Assembly: GCA_001750645.1 (NCBI GenBank)
Contig: MEIF01000023.1
Location: 1-54,656 of the forward strand
Source of the DNA: Gammaproteobacteria bacterium AqS3
GTDB taxonomy: Bacteria > Pseudomonadota > Gammaproteobacteria > MEIF01 > AqS3
DNA length: 54,656 nucleotides
Reading direction: 5' to 3'
The notes under the pieces were generated by a model, which saw only the letters and a program-made list of their open reading frames with translations, was not told the DNA's origin and did not search any database. Positions 17,946-28,700 of this stretch are shown here, piece after piece. Made by a program: the position numbers and the translations under genes. Within the stretch, counting starts at the first letter, position 1. Every line of letters starts with the position of its first letter.

Positions 17946-17957
17946 TTGTAATAAAAT
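17946..17957 (+). promoter_or_regulatory. -10-like element before the SapC gene
   Basis: TTGTAATAAAAT lies 27 bases upstream of the SapC-family start codon. With the terminator before it, this suggests separate transcription of the SapC-SDR pair. No clear -35. Confidence 0.35.
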
Positions 17958-17984
17958 GCCGCCTCTCTGAGACCGGGCGGGTCT

Positions 17985-18743
17985 ATGTCGGCAGCGGCAC
18001 CTCTGTTTTACAGCGAAGTGCAGCCGGTCTCAAGCAAGCTGCTCGAGAAGCGTCGTCTGCTGCCTGAAAACACCTGGCACTTCGCCTCCAAGGCCAATTC
18101 GGTTCCGCTCACCGTCTCTGAATTCGCCATCGCAGCCCGCGAAATGCCGATCGTCTTCACAGATCCCGGCGAGAACGTCGGCGAAACCCCCTTTCCCGTC
18201 TGCATCATGGGTTTTCGGCCCGGTGAGAACCTGATGATCGAGGGCGGCAGCGGGCGCTGGAAGGGCGGCGACTACATCCCGGCCTATATGCGCCGCTTCC
18301 CGTTCATCACCGCCCAGGCCGGGCAGGGCTCGGACGGCAGGCAGCAGCTGGTGATCGCGGTTGAAACCGGCAGGGCGAGCGAGGAGCGCATCAGCAAGCC
18401 GACTGCCACGCGCGGGGACCTGCTCTACGACGATCAGGGGCGCGCGACCAAAGTCCTCGAGCAGCGCATGGCTTTTTGCGAGGACTACTACCGCGAGACC
18501 GTGATGACCCAGGAGCTCGGCCGCCTGCTGGTCAAGTACAACCTGCTCGAGAAGCGCAGCGCCGACCTGGAATTGCGCAGCGGGGAGAAGCACACCATGC
18601 GCGGGTTTCTCATGGTTTCGGACAAGGCGCTGTCGGGCCTGTCGGACCGCGCGGTCATCGACCTGCAGCGCCGCGGGTTTCTCTCCGCCATTCACTTCCA
18701 CCTGCAGTCGGAGCTCTCATGGCAGCGGATTCTCAACGCCTGA
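17985..18743 (+). CDS. SapC-family protein
   Basis: 252 residues, no signal peptide. The pattern L-F-Y-S-E-V-Q-P-V-S, then F-A-S-K-A-N-S-V-P-L-T-V-S-E-F, A-A-R-E-M-P-I-V-F, and W-K-G-G-D-Y-I-P-A-Y-M-R-R-F-P-F matches the SapC family, named after a Campylobacter S-layer secretion gene and widespread in proteobacteria beside TonB receptors. The biochemical role is not established. Here it lies between a TpsB transporter and its apparent TpsA substrate and 5 kb from three TonB receptors, which fits a link to surface-protein export or envelope assembly. The last 25 bases overlap the SDR gene. Confidence 0.85.
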   Translation: MSAAAPLFYSEVQPVSSKLLEKRRLLPENTWHFASKANSVPLTVSEFAIAAREMPIVFTDPGENVGETPFPVCIMGFRPGENLMIEGGSGRWKGGDYIPAYMRRFPFITAQAGQGSDGRQQLVIAVETGRASEERISKPTATRGDLLYDDQGRATKVLEQRMAFCEDYYRETVMTQELGRLLVKYNLLEKRSADLELRSGEKHTMRGFLMVSDKALSGLSDRAVIDLQRRGFLSAIHFHLQSELSWQRILNA

Positions 18744-19522
18744 CCCTCGATTTGTCGCGTTCGGTCCGGGACCGCACCGTGCTGGTCACCGGGGCGGCCA
18801 GCGGCATCGGCCGGGCCACGGTCGAGCTGCTGGCCGGGGAGGGGGCGCACGTTCTGGCCTGCGATCTGGCCGAGCAGCCCCTGCGGGAACTGTGCGGCGG
18901 GCTGTCGGCCCGGGGCGGCTCTGTCAGCGCCCATCCCCTGGACGTCGCCGATGCCGGGCAGATCCGCGAGCTGGCCGAACAGCTGAACGCCCGCCAGGCT
19001 GATTTCCCGCCGATCTACGGCCTGGTCAACAACGCCGGCATCCCCGCACCGGTCGCGATCGACGATGCCGACTTTGAGGGCGTCTGGGAGCGGGCCCTGG
19101 CGGTCATGCTGAGCGCCCACGTCCGGCTGGTTCGCGCGCTGCTGCCCGCCATGCGCACCCAGGGGATCGGGCGCATCGTCAATATCGCCTCGACCGAGGG
19201 CCTCGGCGCCACCAACCGGATGAGCCCCTACGTGACCGCCAAGACCGGCGTCGTCGGCCTGACGCGGGCGCTGGCGGTCGAGCTGGGGGCCGAGGGCATT
19301 ACGGTCAACTGCATCTGCCCGGGTCCGGTGCGCACGGGCATGACGGCCGCCATCCCCGAGGAGCACAAGGCGGTCTACGTTCGCCGCCGGGTTCCGCTGA
19401 GGCGCTATGCCGAGCCGGAGGAGCTGGCCCACGCCATTCTCCACCTGCTGCTGCCGGCCTCCAGTTTCATCAATGGGGCCGTGCTGCCTGTGGACGGGGG
19501 TTTGACGATCAAAAACGCCTGA
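18719..19522 (+). CDS. Short-chain dehydrogenase/reductase
   Basis: 267 residues from an ATG inside the SapC gene. The classical SDR motifs are complete: NAD(P)-binding T24-G-A-A-S-G-I-G, structural N104-N-A-G, catalytic S158, and Y171-V-T-A-K175, followed by C-I-C-P-G-P-V-R-T. An acidic residue after beta-2 (C-D-L) hints at NAD(H) rather than NADP(H). The closing V-D-G-G motif is typical of FabG-like oxidoreductases. The substrate is unknown. The 25-base overlap with the SapC gene means co-expression. Confidence 0.9.
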   Translation: MAADSQRLTLDLSRSVRDRTVLVTGAASGIGRATVELLAGEGAHVLACDLAEQPLRELCGGLSARGGSVSAHPLDVADAGQIRELAEQLNARQADFPPIYGLVNNAGIPAPVAIDDADFEGVWERALAVMLSAHVRLVRALLPAMRTQGIGRIVNIASTEGLGATNRMSPYVTAKTGVVGLTRALAVELGAEGITVNCICPGPVRTGMTAAIPEEHKAVYVRRRVPLRRYAEPEELAHAILHLLLPASSFINGAVLPVDGGLTIKNA

Positions 19523-19636
19523 AACTGCCCCGGCAGCACTGGGCGGGGATTGATGAATCGCCGGTCATGGCCGGTTATCGGGGCTTGCAAGACTCTCGGA
19601 AATCCCAAGTTTTAAGCCGGTGGCAATGAGTGCCGG

Positions 19637-19645
19637 TGATATAAT
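19637..19645 (+). promoter_or_regulatory. Extended -10 promoter (TGATATAAT) of the giant TpsA gene
   Basis: TGATATAAT is a TGnTATAAT extended -10, which needs little -35 help. The predicted leader is about 135 bases. Upstream, GCCGGT occurs four times (19560, 19570, 19616, 19632) and could form binding sites. Confidence 0.55.
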
Positions 19646-19665
19646 CGGGGGCTATTTTTAGCGAC

Positions 19666-19703
19666 TGCGCACCGATTGCCTAGAACAACAGGGTCGGTGC
19701 GCA
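19666..19703 (+). promoter_or_regulatory. Perfect 10-base inverted repeat in the TpsA leader
   Basis: TGCGCACCGA (19666-19675) and TCGGTGCGCA (19694-19703) pair perfectly across an 18-base loop, starting about 14 bases past the predicted transcription start. A 10-base GC-rich stem should form stably in the mRNA; as DNA it could be a dyad operator. The untranslated remainder runs 80 bases to a GGGAGAAAG site and the ATG. Confidence 0.6.
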
Positions 19704-19785
19704 ATTGTTTTGCACATAGGCTGCCTGCCTCGGTGTTTCTGGGCTTGGTATGGGAGGGCATTAGGTTGGGAGAAAGTCAATAACG

Positions 19786-22700
19786 ATGCAGAAGCCTAAG
19801 CGCCGCTCGTTCAATAGAGGAAATAAGCTGCCATGGCTGGCGGGGCTTGCGGCACCCGCCGCATTCCTACACGCCCTGCCCAACGGCGGCGAGGTCAAGG
19901 CGGGCAGCGCTGATATCACTGCATCAGCTTCCAGTGATCTGCTGATCAGCCAGCAGAGCGAACGGGCGGTCATCCACTGGAAGGACTTCGATATTGACAA
20001 GGGCGAGACGGTCACTTTCAGTCAGCCCTCCAAAGACGCCTGGGTCCTCAACCGCGACATTTCCGGCGCCGCCTCCAACATTCTCGGAGACCTCAGCGCC
20101 AACGGCGGGGTATTCCTTCTCAATCCACACGGCATTCTGGTCGGCGACGGCGCCCGCCTGGATGTCGGCTCGCTGGTCATGACCACGGCGGACATCGAGT
20201 CCGAGGACGATTTCATGAGCGGCGGCCATATCCGCTTTTCACTCAGCGCCGACGCCCGCACCTCCCGCCTGCTCAACCAGGGCGAGATTCGCACGCAGGA
20301 GGGCGGCTTCATCGGGCTGATCGGCGCCCGGGTTGAGAATCAGGGCAAGATTGCGGCGGCCGGCGGCGTCGTTCAGATCGCCTCCAGCAAGAGCTTTTAT
20401 GTCGACTTCACCGGGGATGCGCTGATCGGCTTTGAGGCCTCCTCGACTTCCCCGATCACCGGCGCCGGCATCGAGCAGACCGAGGACGGCAGCGTTGAGG
20501 CGGGCACGGTCATCATGACGGCGCACACGGCGCAGAACATCATGGATCGGGTGATCAACCTGGACGGCGTGGTGAGGGCGCGCGGGCTGTCCGGCAACGG
20601 CGGGCGCGTCAATGCCGGTGAGGGGCACGTCAGGGTCGAGGGTTCGGTCGACGCCGGGGCGGACGGCGGCCCCGACCGGCCCGCAACCCCCGGCGGTGCC
20701 GGCGAGGGCGGTCAGCTGGATGTTTTCGGAGCCGGCATCATCCTCGCTGAGGGCTCGAAGCTTCGCACCGACGGCGAGCGGCGGGCGGGCGCCATTCGCA
20801 TCGGCGGCGACTACCAGGGGGATACGGCAACACTGCCCGACAGGCGGGAGCAGATCACCCTGGGCTCGATTCAGAACGCCCAGAGCGTCATCGTTCAGAG
20901 CGGTGCGCTCATCCAAAACCGGGCCTCCGTCAGCCATGAAAAACCGCAGGTTTCGCCATCGCCCGATGCCCAGCACAGTGCGATTTTCTGGGCCGACAAG
21001 GGCATGGGCTTTTACGGGACGGTCGACGCCTCCGGGGGAGAGGCGGGCGGCTTCATCGAGATCTCGGGCAGGGATGGAATGGATCTGGGGGATGAGATCA
21101 GCATCAATGCGGCATCGGTGCTGTTCGACCCCTGGCAGGTCACCTGGCAGGCGGGCACGACTGATCTGGATGACAACGAAAAGGACCTGTCTGGCTTTGA
21201 TGCGCACTCGCTTTCCAAATTGACCATCAACGGGGCGTTCTGGACGCAGTTCCTGACCGGCTCCGGAGTCAAAGACGTGATCATAGCGGCCAGAAACCGA
21301 ATATTGATCACCGGCGATGTCAATCCTCCGATAAACCGCAGCTTTAACCTGTCCCTGTTGATCAGCGCCTATGGCGGTTATCCTGCGGGGGCTGTTGAAG
21401 ATCCCGGAATCATTTTTAAGGATGCGACTCTGGGCAGCAGCAGCAATAACAAGATCAGGTATCTGTATATCAGCACGGGCAAGGCGGCGGGCAGCAGCTT
21501 TGAGGAGCCCTTTGTCAGCTTTTCAGGCGGAACCCTACACGTGGCCGGGGACCTTTCCATAGACACCGATGGCGGGGTGGTTATGAGGTCACTGCCCATC
21601 AGCGCCGGGAGTAATTTTATTCTGAATAATTCCGGCGGAAACCTGGACATGATCCTTGACAAGGCGAGCCTCACTGCCGGGGAGACCATCTCGTTCCACG
21701 CGGGCCGTCACATTAACATCAGTTCCAGTGCAGTGGTCTCTGCCACCCTGGATATTCTGTTGACCGCAGGGGGCGCGATTGACATTCGCACGGCGTCCCT
21801 GCACGCGCGGGGCCATTTCAGCATTAGTACAGGCGAAAACCTGAATATCACCTCGGCAGGGCTCGTTGGCCGCAGTCTCGGTGTGATGGCGCTCAGCCAC
21901 GTCACCCTCAGCAAGGCGACCCTGAAAGCCCTGGAGTTTGTCGACATCTTTTTTAACGAAAACGCAGACATCAGTCTGGCCACGATTACCAGCGATAAAT
22001 CGCGCATCAGAATCATCCCCTCGAGAGGTCCGGGAAGTGTTGTTCTGGCGGGTTCGACACTCAGTGCACTTTCCGGTTCGATCGTCATTGGAGGCAATAA
22101 CCACAGCCTGAAGATGCGCTCGGTTGCGAGCCAGAGCGTGCGGATCCTGGCCGGTCAGAATATTTCGCTTGTTCACGGCGCCAAAATCGCATCGAGTCGC
22201 GAGTCAGTCGAACTCAACGGCGTGTACATCAGCGCCGGCGTAGACTTTTTCCTCCGCAATGAACGCATCTCCGGCGCCAACATTCTGAAATGGGATTCTT
22301 TGGTGCTCGATGCCGGAGGGGGCCTGGATTTTGGCGAGCACTACGTTGAGTTCTTCGCCAATGGAAGCACTGTGACCCTGTCTGCCGGCAATGTCATCAG
22401 GGGAATTGCCGGTTATGCCGGTGCGGATGTGGCGACGTCCGCCAGCTACACCATATATGTCAGGGGTTTGCAGCGCCTGTCCATGGGTGCGGGACGCTAT
22501 GGGCAGGAGGACAGCGAGAACGGCATCGTCTCGGGCGAGCTCGGCGGCGGCAATAGCCAGATCTTGTTCCGTTGGGACAGCACCACAATCAATGTGGTGA
22601 TGGATGGGATTGTTCAGAACAGCAGGATCAGAATGGACGGCCTGGATATTTCAGCTGCGCGGACGATCTCCTTCAGCAGCAACATCAACCGCGATCACCA

Positions 22701-25700
22701 GTTCGACAGCCTGTTTGGGTTGACCGCCGACGAGTTGATTACGCTGATCAATATTCATGCGTCGGCCTCTGTGATCAATATGAACGCACCCCGCCTGGAT
22801 TTCAACAATGTCACCCTGCGCACCGATGACAATGTCATCATCGGTCTGCAGATGGGCACTCTGGACGGCAATGTCGATTTTGACATGAACGTGACCCTGG
22901 TCGCCGGCCAGGATTTCACGCTGACTGAAGATCAACACATTCGCTCCGGGGGGACCCTGGCTTTGAGGGTTGGCCGGCACCTCATAGTCAGCGGCGCCCG
23001 GATCAGCATCATCGGCTCAAAGGAGGCCGGAATCTCGGTCGGCGGAAATGCCACTCTGACCGGCTCTGAAATCACCATCGGGTCGGATGAGACCAGCGCA
23101 CTCCTTCACCTGAGCGTTAAGAACGCCCTTACGCTGAATGCAGGGCAGGCGGGCGATCAAATTGAGCTCGATGCGGGCGTGAGCGGCTCAATACATGTCG
23201 AGGCCGAGCGCTACTCCATCAACGGGGCAAACGGCTGGGTGATTCACAGGGGGCAGAGTGTCTCCATCGATGCGGGCGTGTTCAGCGTCTATTCGGGCGA
23301 CGCTCCCAATGCGAACAACAACAGGGGGCTTTCCCTTGACGCCGAGAGCGTCCGGATAAACGCTGTCGCCCGAGGGGGCGTCGACGATGCCCAGGCCAGC
23401 ATCGTTATTGCTCCGCACGCCCTGGTGGACGGCAAGGGCACGCTGGAGCTCTATGCCGAAAACATGAAGCTGTCCGAGGCGACAGTCCGCGCCGAACACA
23501 TTAGGCTGGGGGTATATGACGATGAGGTTCACGCGGACAGCATCAACCTCGGCAGTGCGAATCTGAGCTTCAAGTACTCGATGACGGTCAGCGCCAGCCA
23601 GGCCAATATGGCCGGGCTTAATCTCAGCCAGCAGTTTATTGAGAGCTTCAAGGTCACCGGGCATCCGTTGAGCAATGTGCTCGGCTGCGGGAACAACGGG
23701 ATCTGCTCTGAAACGCTGCTGTATTACGACCTGCTTCCCGATTACAGCCAGGATGATCTGAATGCATACGTCAAAATCCACGTTTCGGAGAGTCTGGATC
23801 TGCGCTGGGCGGACATTGCCCTGGCGGGCACCCTGGATATCAGCGCCGGCGGAAAGGTGTTCCTGGGCGTGGATGGCACCTCACAGTCCGTGCTCTCGGT
23901 CAGCAGCGGCACGACTTTTTACCGGCAGCCGAGAATCCAGTGGCTCGACAGCGTTTCCGGCGGTTTCGACACGCAATTTCAGGGCAAGAATGCGGATGAG
24001 ATAAGCACCTCGCTGGGGCTCTATCCGGGGACTTATCTGCGCTCGAACCGTTACGGCCTGGCCTATCGGAATGTATCCGTCCACGTCTACAGAAACATCG
24101 TTTCGACCCGGACACTGAATCAGGATGTCAACATCACCCTCTCCAATTTTCTCCGTGAAGTGGCGGGCGGATTTAACCCGCCTGAGGGTGTGTTCACATT
24201 CTCCCTGCAGGCTGACGGCGGGCTGACAATCCATGACCGTCCCGATATCTACCGGCCCATGACAGGGCGGGACAATCTGCGGGCGATGATCGAGGCAGCC
24301 GCGCTTTACCTGACGGCGCCGAATATCACTCATACGCTTGCCCATACCGGCTACGATGGTTCGGACGGCAACTTCACCCAGCTGCCGCTGAAAGCCAACG
24401 GCGACTACGATTTCCGCATTCAGCCTCTGGTGCATGTTCGCACCCTGGACTTTTCAGGCGGCGGACACATCCGCGGCGATGTCTGGGCCGAGACGCTCAA
24501 CCTGCTGGACGGCGAGGACTTTGGCGGCCTGACGATACTCCCCCTCGACGGCCTCGGTTCGATCGGGCTGATACAGGGGACGGCAACCCGTCTGACGGTT
24601 GCGATGTATGCACTCGAAGCCAACAGCGACCGGCATACCGGGCTGAACCCGGGGGACAGCGTTCCCGCCCACTGGCAGGACAACGGGGATGGGAGAATCA
24701 CCCTGGGCGAGGACGATGCCCCCCTGGTGCTGAAGCACCCGGTCGCCGACAACGGCGTCGGGGGCGAGGTGACGACGCCGTACAGCATCGCGATTTTGGG
24801 GCGCGAGGTGTATGTCCGCAGCGTGGTGGGGCAGACGGCGGCCGGGGCTGAGCGCGTCCTCGACAGCGGCAAAAGTGTCGTGGAATTTGGTCAGCTGAGC
24901 ATCTTGGGCCATGCGATTTATCTCGAGCGTGCCAATGCCCTTTCCCGCCTGCACTCAGTCTCGCTGATCGCCAGCTCGCTGGTGTCGGGCTCTTTCGATG
25001 ACGCATCAAGTTCCGGCGGGGCTGACGGCGCCCCGCCAGGCTTTGCACCGCAGGCGGATGACGACTCCTCGTCGGGAGAAAACATCATCGACCATGTTCA
25101 GTCGCTCTACATGCAGGCTCCGACCATTACGATCGACAGGCCGGTGCGGGCGGGCACTGTTGAGGCGCTTGCAATCCAGGGCGGCGATTCCATCCTGAGC
25201 CAGGTCACCCGGACGCGTCCCGACGGGCCGGTGGGGGATTACGGAACGATTACCCGGTACACCGATTCGGCGGTTTGGGTGCCGAAGAATGCTGGGTCCG
25301 ATGTCATCACTTTTTACGAAGCCTCCCGGCATCCCCTCCTGCCGTTTCTGCAGGGACGGTCGCTGCTGGAGGGTGAGATCGGAAGGAGGGGGAGTGATCA
25401 CCAGCCCTTTGATGTCTCCCTCAGGCCGGCGCAATCCTGGGGTTTCTTCACATTCGGCTCCCTCGTGATTGACGGCGGCAGCCCGGCCAGGGGCAGCATT
25501 GGATGGCTGCAGGTTGCGGGGGACACGGTGCAGCTGGGCGGCGGGCTGTTCAGGCTGGCTGACGGCTATGCCGATGAGTACCTGGGGGTGTCCGGCCAGA
25601 CCATCGAGCATCTGCCCGGATTCAGCATCAGGCTGGGCGATGCGCTGACCCTGTCAGTGGGTGTTGCAGATACGCTCAGCCTCCGGCTGCACGCCGGGGC

Positions 25701-28700
25701 GCCGGTTGTCGCCCCGCAGTCCAATGCCAGCAATGTCATCCACATGGAGGGCAGCGTCGGCGGGCTGATGGATCTGTCCCTGTCGAATGCCGAGGTCTCC
25801 GTGCGGCCCCATATCTCGGTTCGCGTTGTCTCCGGCAATGAGACGGTAACCAAAACCCTGGGCCCCGGTCTTCAGGCAGCTACGGCCAACATCACGCTGC
25901 ACGGCAGCGACATCAGCTGGCACGGGGGGCTGTCGGTCGTCAAGGCGCTGGGGATTGACTTTGACGGAACCATGCGGTCGGGCGTCACGGTGAACAGGCT
26001 CGACCTGCGGTTCAGCGAGGATGTCGATCTCGACACCCTGACGCTCTCGGCGAGAGTCGGCGAGGGTCTGACGGTCGAGCTGACCAGCAGCCATTACGCT
26101 GGGGCTGCCACGCATCCGCTCACCGGCTTTCTTGTCAGCACCGGCGGGGACGGTCTGCTGGTCGTGGGCCGGCTGTTCAATGATCTTTCGATCACCGGGG
26201 TGCATCAGGGCAACTTTTTTGTCGACGGCGGGCGGCTCTATCGCCCCGATTTCTACACCGTCATTCAGGGTGCAAGCCTGTACATAGACAATCTTGAGGC
26301 GACCCTGTCAGTGATGGCGGCGCTCCAAGCTGCGGCGGCGGCTGACCCCAGGGTGTCCCCTGAGATCGCATCGTTCAATTCGCTGCTCCAGGTGGCTGAT
26401 TTGTCGGTTGTCATCTCCCTCGACTTGAATGGCGATGGCGTGGCTGATGACAAGTTCGTTACCGTTGACCTCAGCCATCTTGACCATTCCCTGTACTCTG
26501 CATGGAGAAGCGACAACGATCCCTCTGATACGGCTGCGCACTTCAAAAGGGCTGGGAGTGGGATCTCCCTTAGCTGGAACTCGCATGAGCTGTGGGGCAA
26601 TCAGAGCACGTCCCTCAGAGGTGTGCTCGATTCCTTCAACAGAAACGGCCTGACGGTTTCGGTGCAGATGGACACCCGGGACTCGGGGCTCAACGCCAAT
26701 GCGCGCGCATTCAATGCCACCTTTGCATCGCTCGGTGCGGACGACAGTTCGCCCGGCTCCCTGGTGCTGGGCGACATCAGGGGGGTCATGGGCGGGAATT
26801 ACACGGTGATGAATGGCCGCATCTTTCAGAAGGCGGGCACCTCGATTGATATTTCCGGCGCCTTCGGGGTTGCGGCGCCCGGGGTCACGCTGACCAATCC
26901 GGGCAATCGCTTCGGTCGGCTGAGCGTGGACCAGCTCTCGCACGCAGATATTCCGGCGGCGAATTCGGGGGTGACGCTGCGCGCCGAGTCAGGGTTTGAC
27001 CTCTACGCCGGCGGAGCTGTCGACCTGCCCGGAGGCAGGCCGTATGCGAAGAACATCACCATCACTGCTGTGGGAGTGGAGCAGCCACATCCCAACCTCC
27101 CGAACCAGAGGGTTGCCACGCATCTGAACCCCGACGGAACCCCGATCCGGGTGCGGCTGATGGGGGTGCGCAACAATGTCAGCCTGACCGTGACCGCCGG
27201 GGCGTTTGAAGTCAACGGTCGCTTTGACGGCAATCTGACGGCCTTTGCCCCGGATGTCGGGGAACTGGCCAACATGACCATCAGCGCCGAGGTGAGGGGC
27301 TTGGGCGACAGGGTCATCGATGCACTGGCTCTGCAGGGCGGGGTGACGGTGCATTCTCTGGTCGGGTCTCGGCAGTCCTACCCGCAGATGCAGATGCCCG
27401 GGGTTTACCTGACGCTGCCCGCCCACATCAGCATCCGCTCGGGGGGCGACATCGTCGGCAATGCCCACATCACCGCCTACGGCTCGCTCGACCTGCTGGC
27501 GATGCGGAGCATCTACCTGACGAACATCAACAGCACGCTGTCCGGAGTCGTGTTCGCCTCGGCCGGGACCTCGGTCGACCTGCGCGCCCAGCAGATCACC
27601 ATTGGCAACCTCATCGCCGGTCAGGGGGCGCACCTCAGCGCAGTCGGCGATGTCGTCGGCCTGGATCGCACGGTCACCGACTCCGGCGGCGATCAGCACC
27701 GGGTGCCGATGATGGTGCAGGTCAATGAGGGGCTGACCGTCACCGCGCGCAACCTGATCTGGAACGGCTTCACGAACCGGCACATCTCGCTTGAGTGCGA
27801 CCCGGTGATGCTGAATCAGTGCCAGATCCATGAGCAGGCCGTCCCGTTCGACCCGAACGCCCCGATCAGAATCCTGCCGTCCGAATCCATTGACTTTATG
27901 CTGGCGGTTCCCGGCCATGTCGGGCTGTTCGCCGATGACGAGACGGATTTCAACATACGGGCGCCCTCGGCCGAGTTCATCGGCATTCTGGGTCTGGGCG
28001 GTCGCAGCGTCTATGTTTCGCTGCCTGCGGGCGGCCCTGCGGGGTGCCAGCCTCCGCACTGCGGATTGATGCTCGACCGGGTCAGCGTGGCGAATCTGAC
28101 CATTGCAATGGCTGACCGCGACCTGGCCCAGTTCAGCATTGCCGGGCTCGTCACCCAGACGCTGTCGGCGCGCTCTCCATACCAGGACCAGATGCCGGAT
28201 GCGGACGGCTACTACCACTCGGTGCGGCCGGACGGCGTCAAGGTGTCCTCGATGCAGGCGTTTCCCGCCTATCTGCCCGATGCGGCCGGCTTCTACTACA
28301 CGGTTGTGCATCACGTCCTGGTGACGCAGACCAGCGCCGTGCAGTTTCAGATCGACCTGCGCGACTTCATCGATATCCGAAATACGCTGTCTGCGGTCAA
28401 TCCGTTTCCCGCCTATCTGCCCGATGCAGACGGCAACTATCACTCGCAGGTGCAGCAGGATGTCCAGGTGTCCTCGCAGCAGGCATTTCCCGGCTACCTG
28501 CCCGATGCAGACGGCTTCTACTACTCGGTGGGGCCGGACGGCAACAGAGTGGCCTCAAGGCAGCCGTTCCCCGGCTACCTGCCCGATGCAGACGGCTACT
28601 ACTACTCGATTAAGTACAAAAAGGGCACCTGGCTGTCCTCAAAGCAGCCATTTCCCGGATTCCTGCCGCGGGCGGATGGCTACTACTACACGGTGCTCCC

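Noticed and set aside
2541-19522. Genomic island with integrase or transposon borders
   Set aside because: I found no integrase, transposase, tRNA end or direct repeats at the edges, so mobility is not supported.
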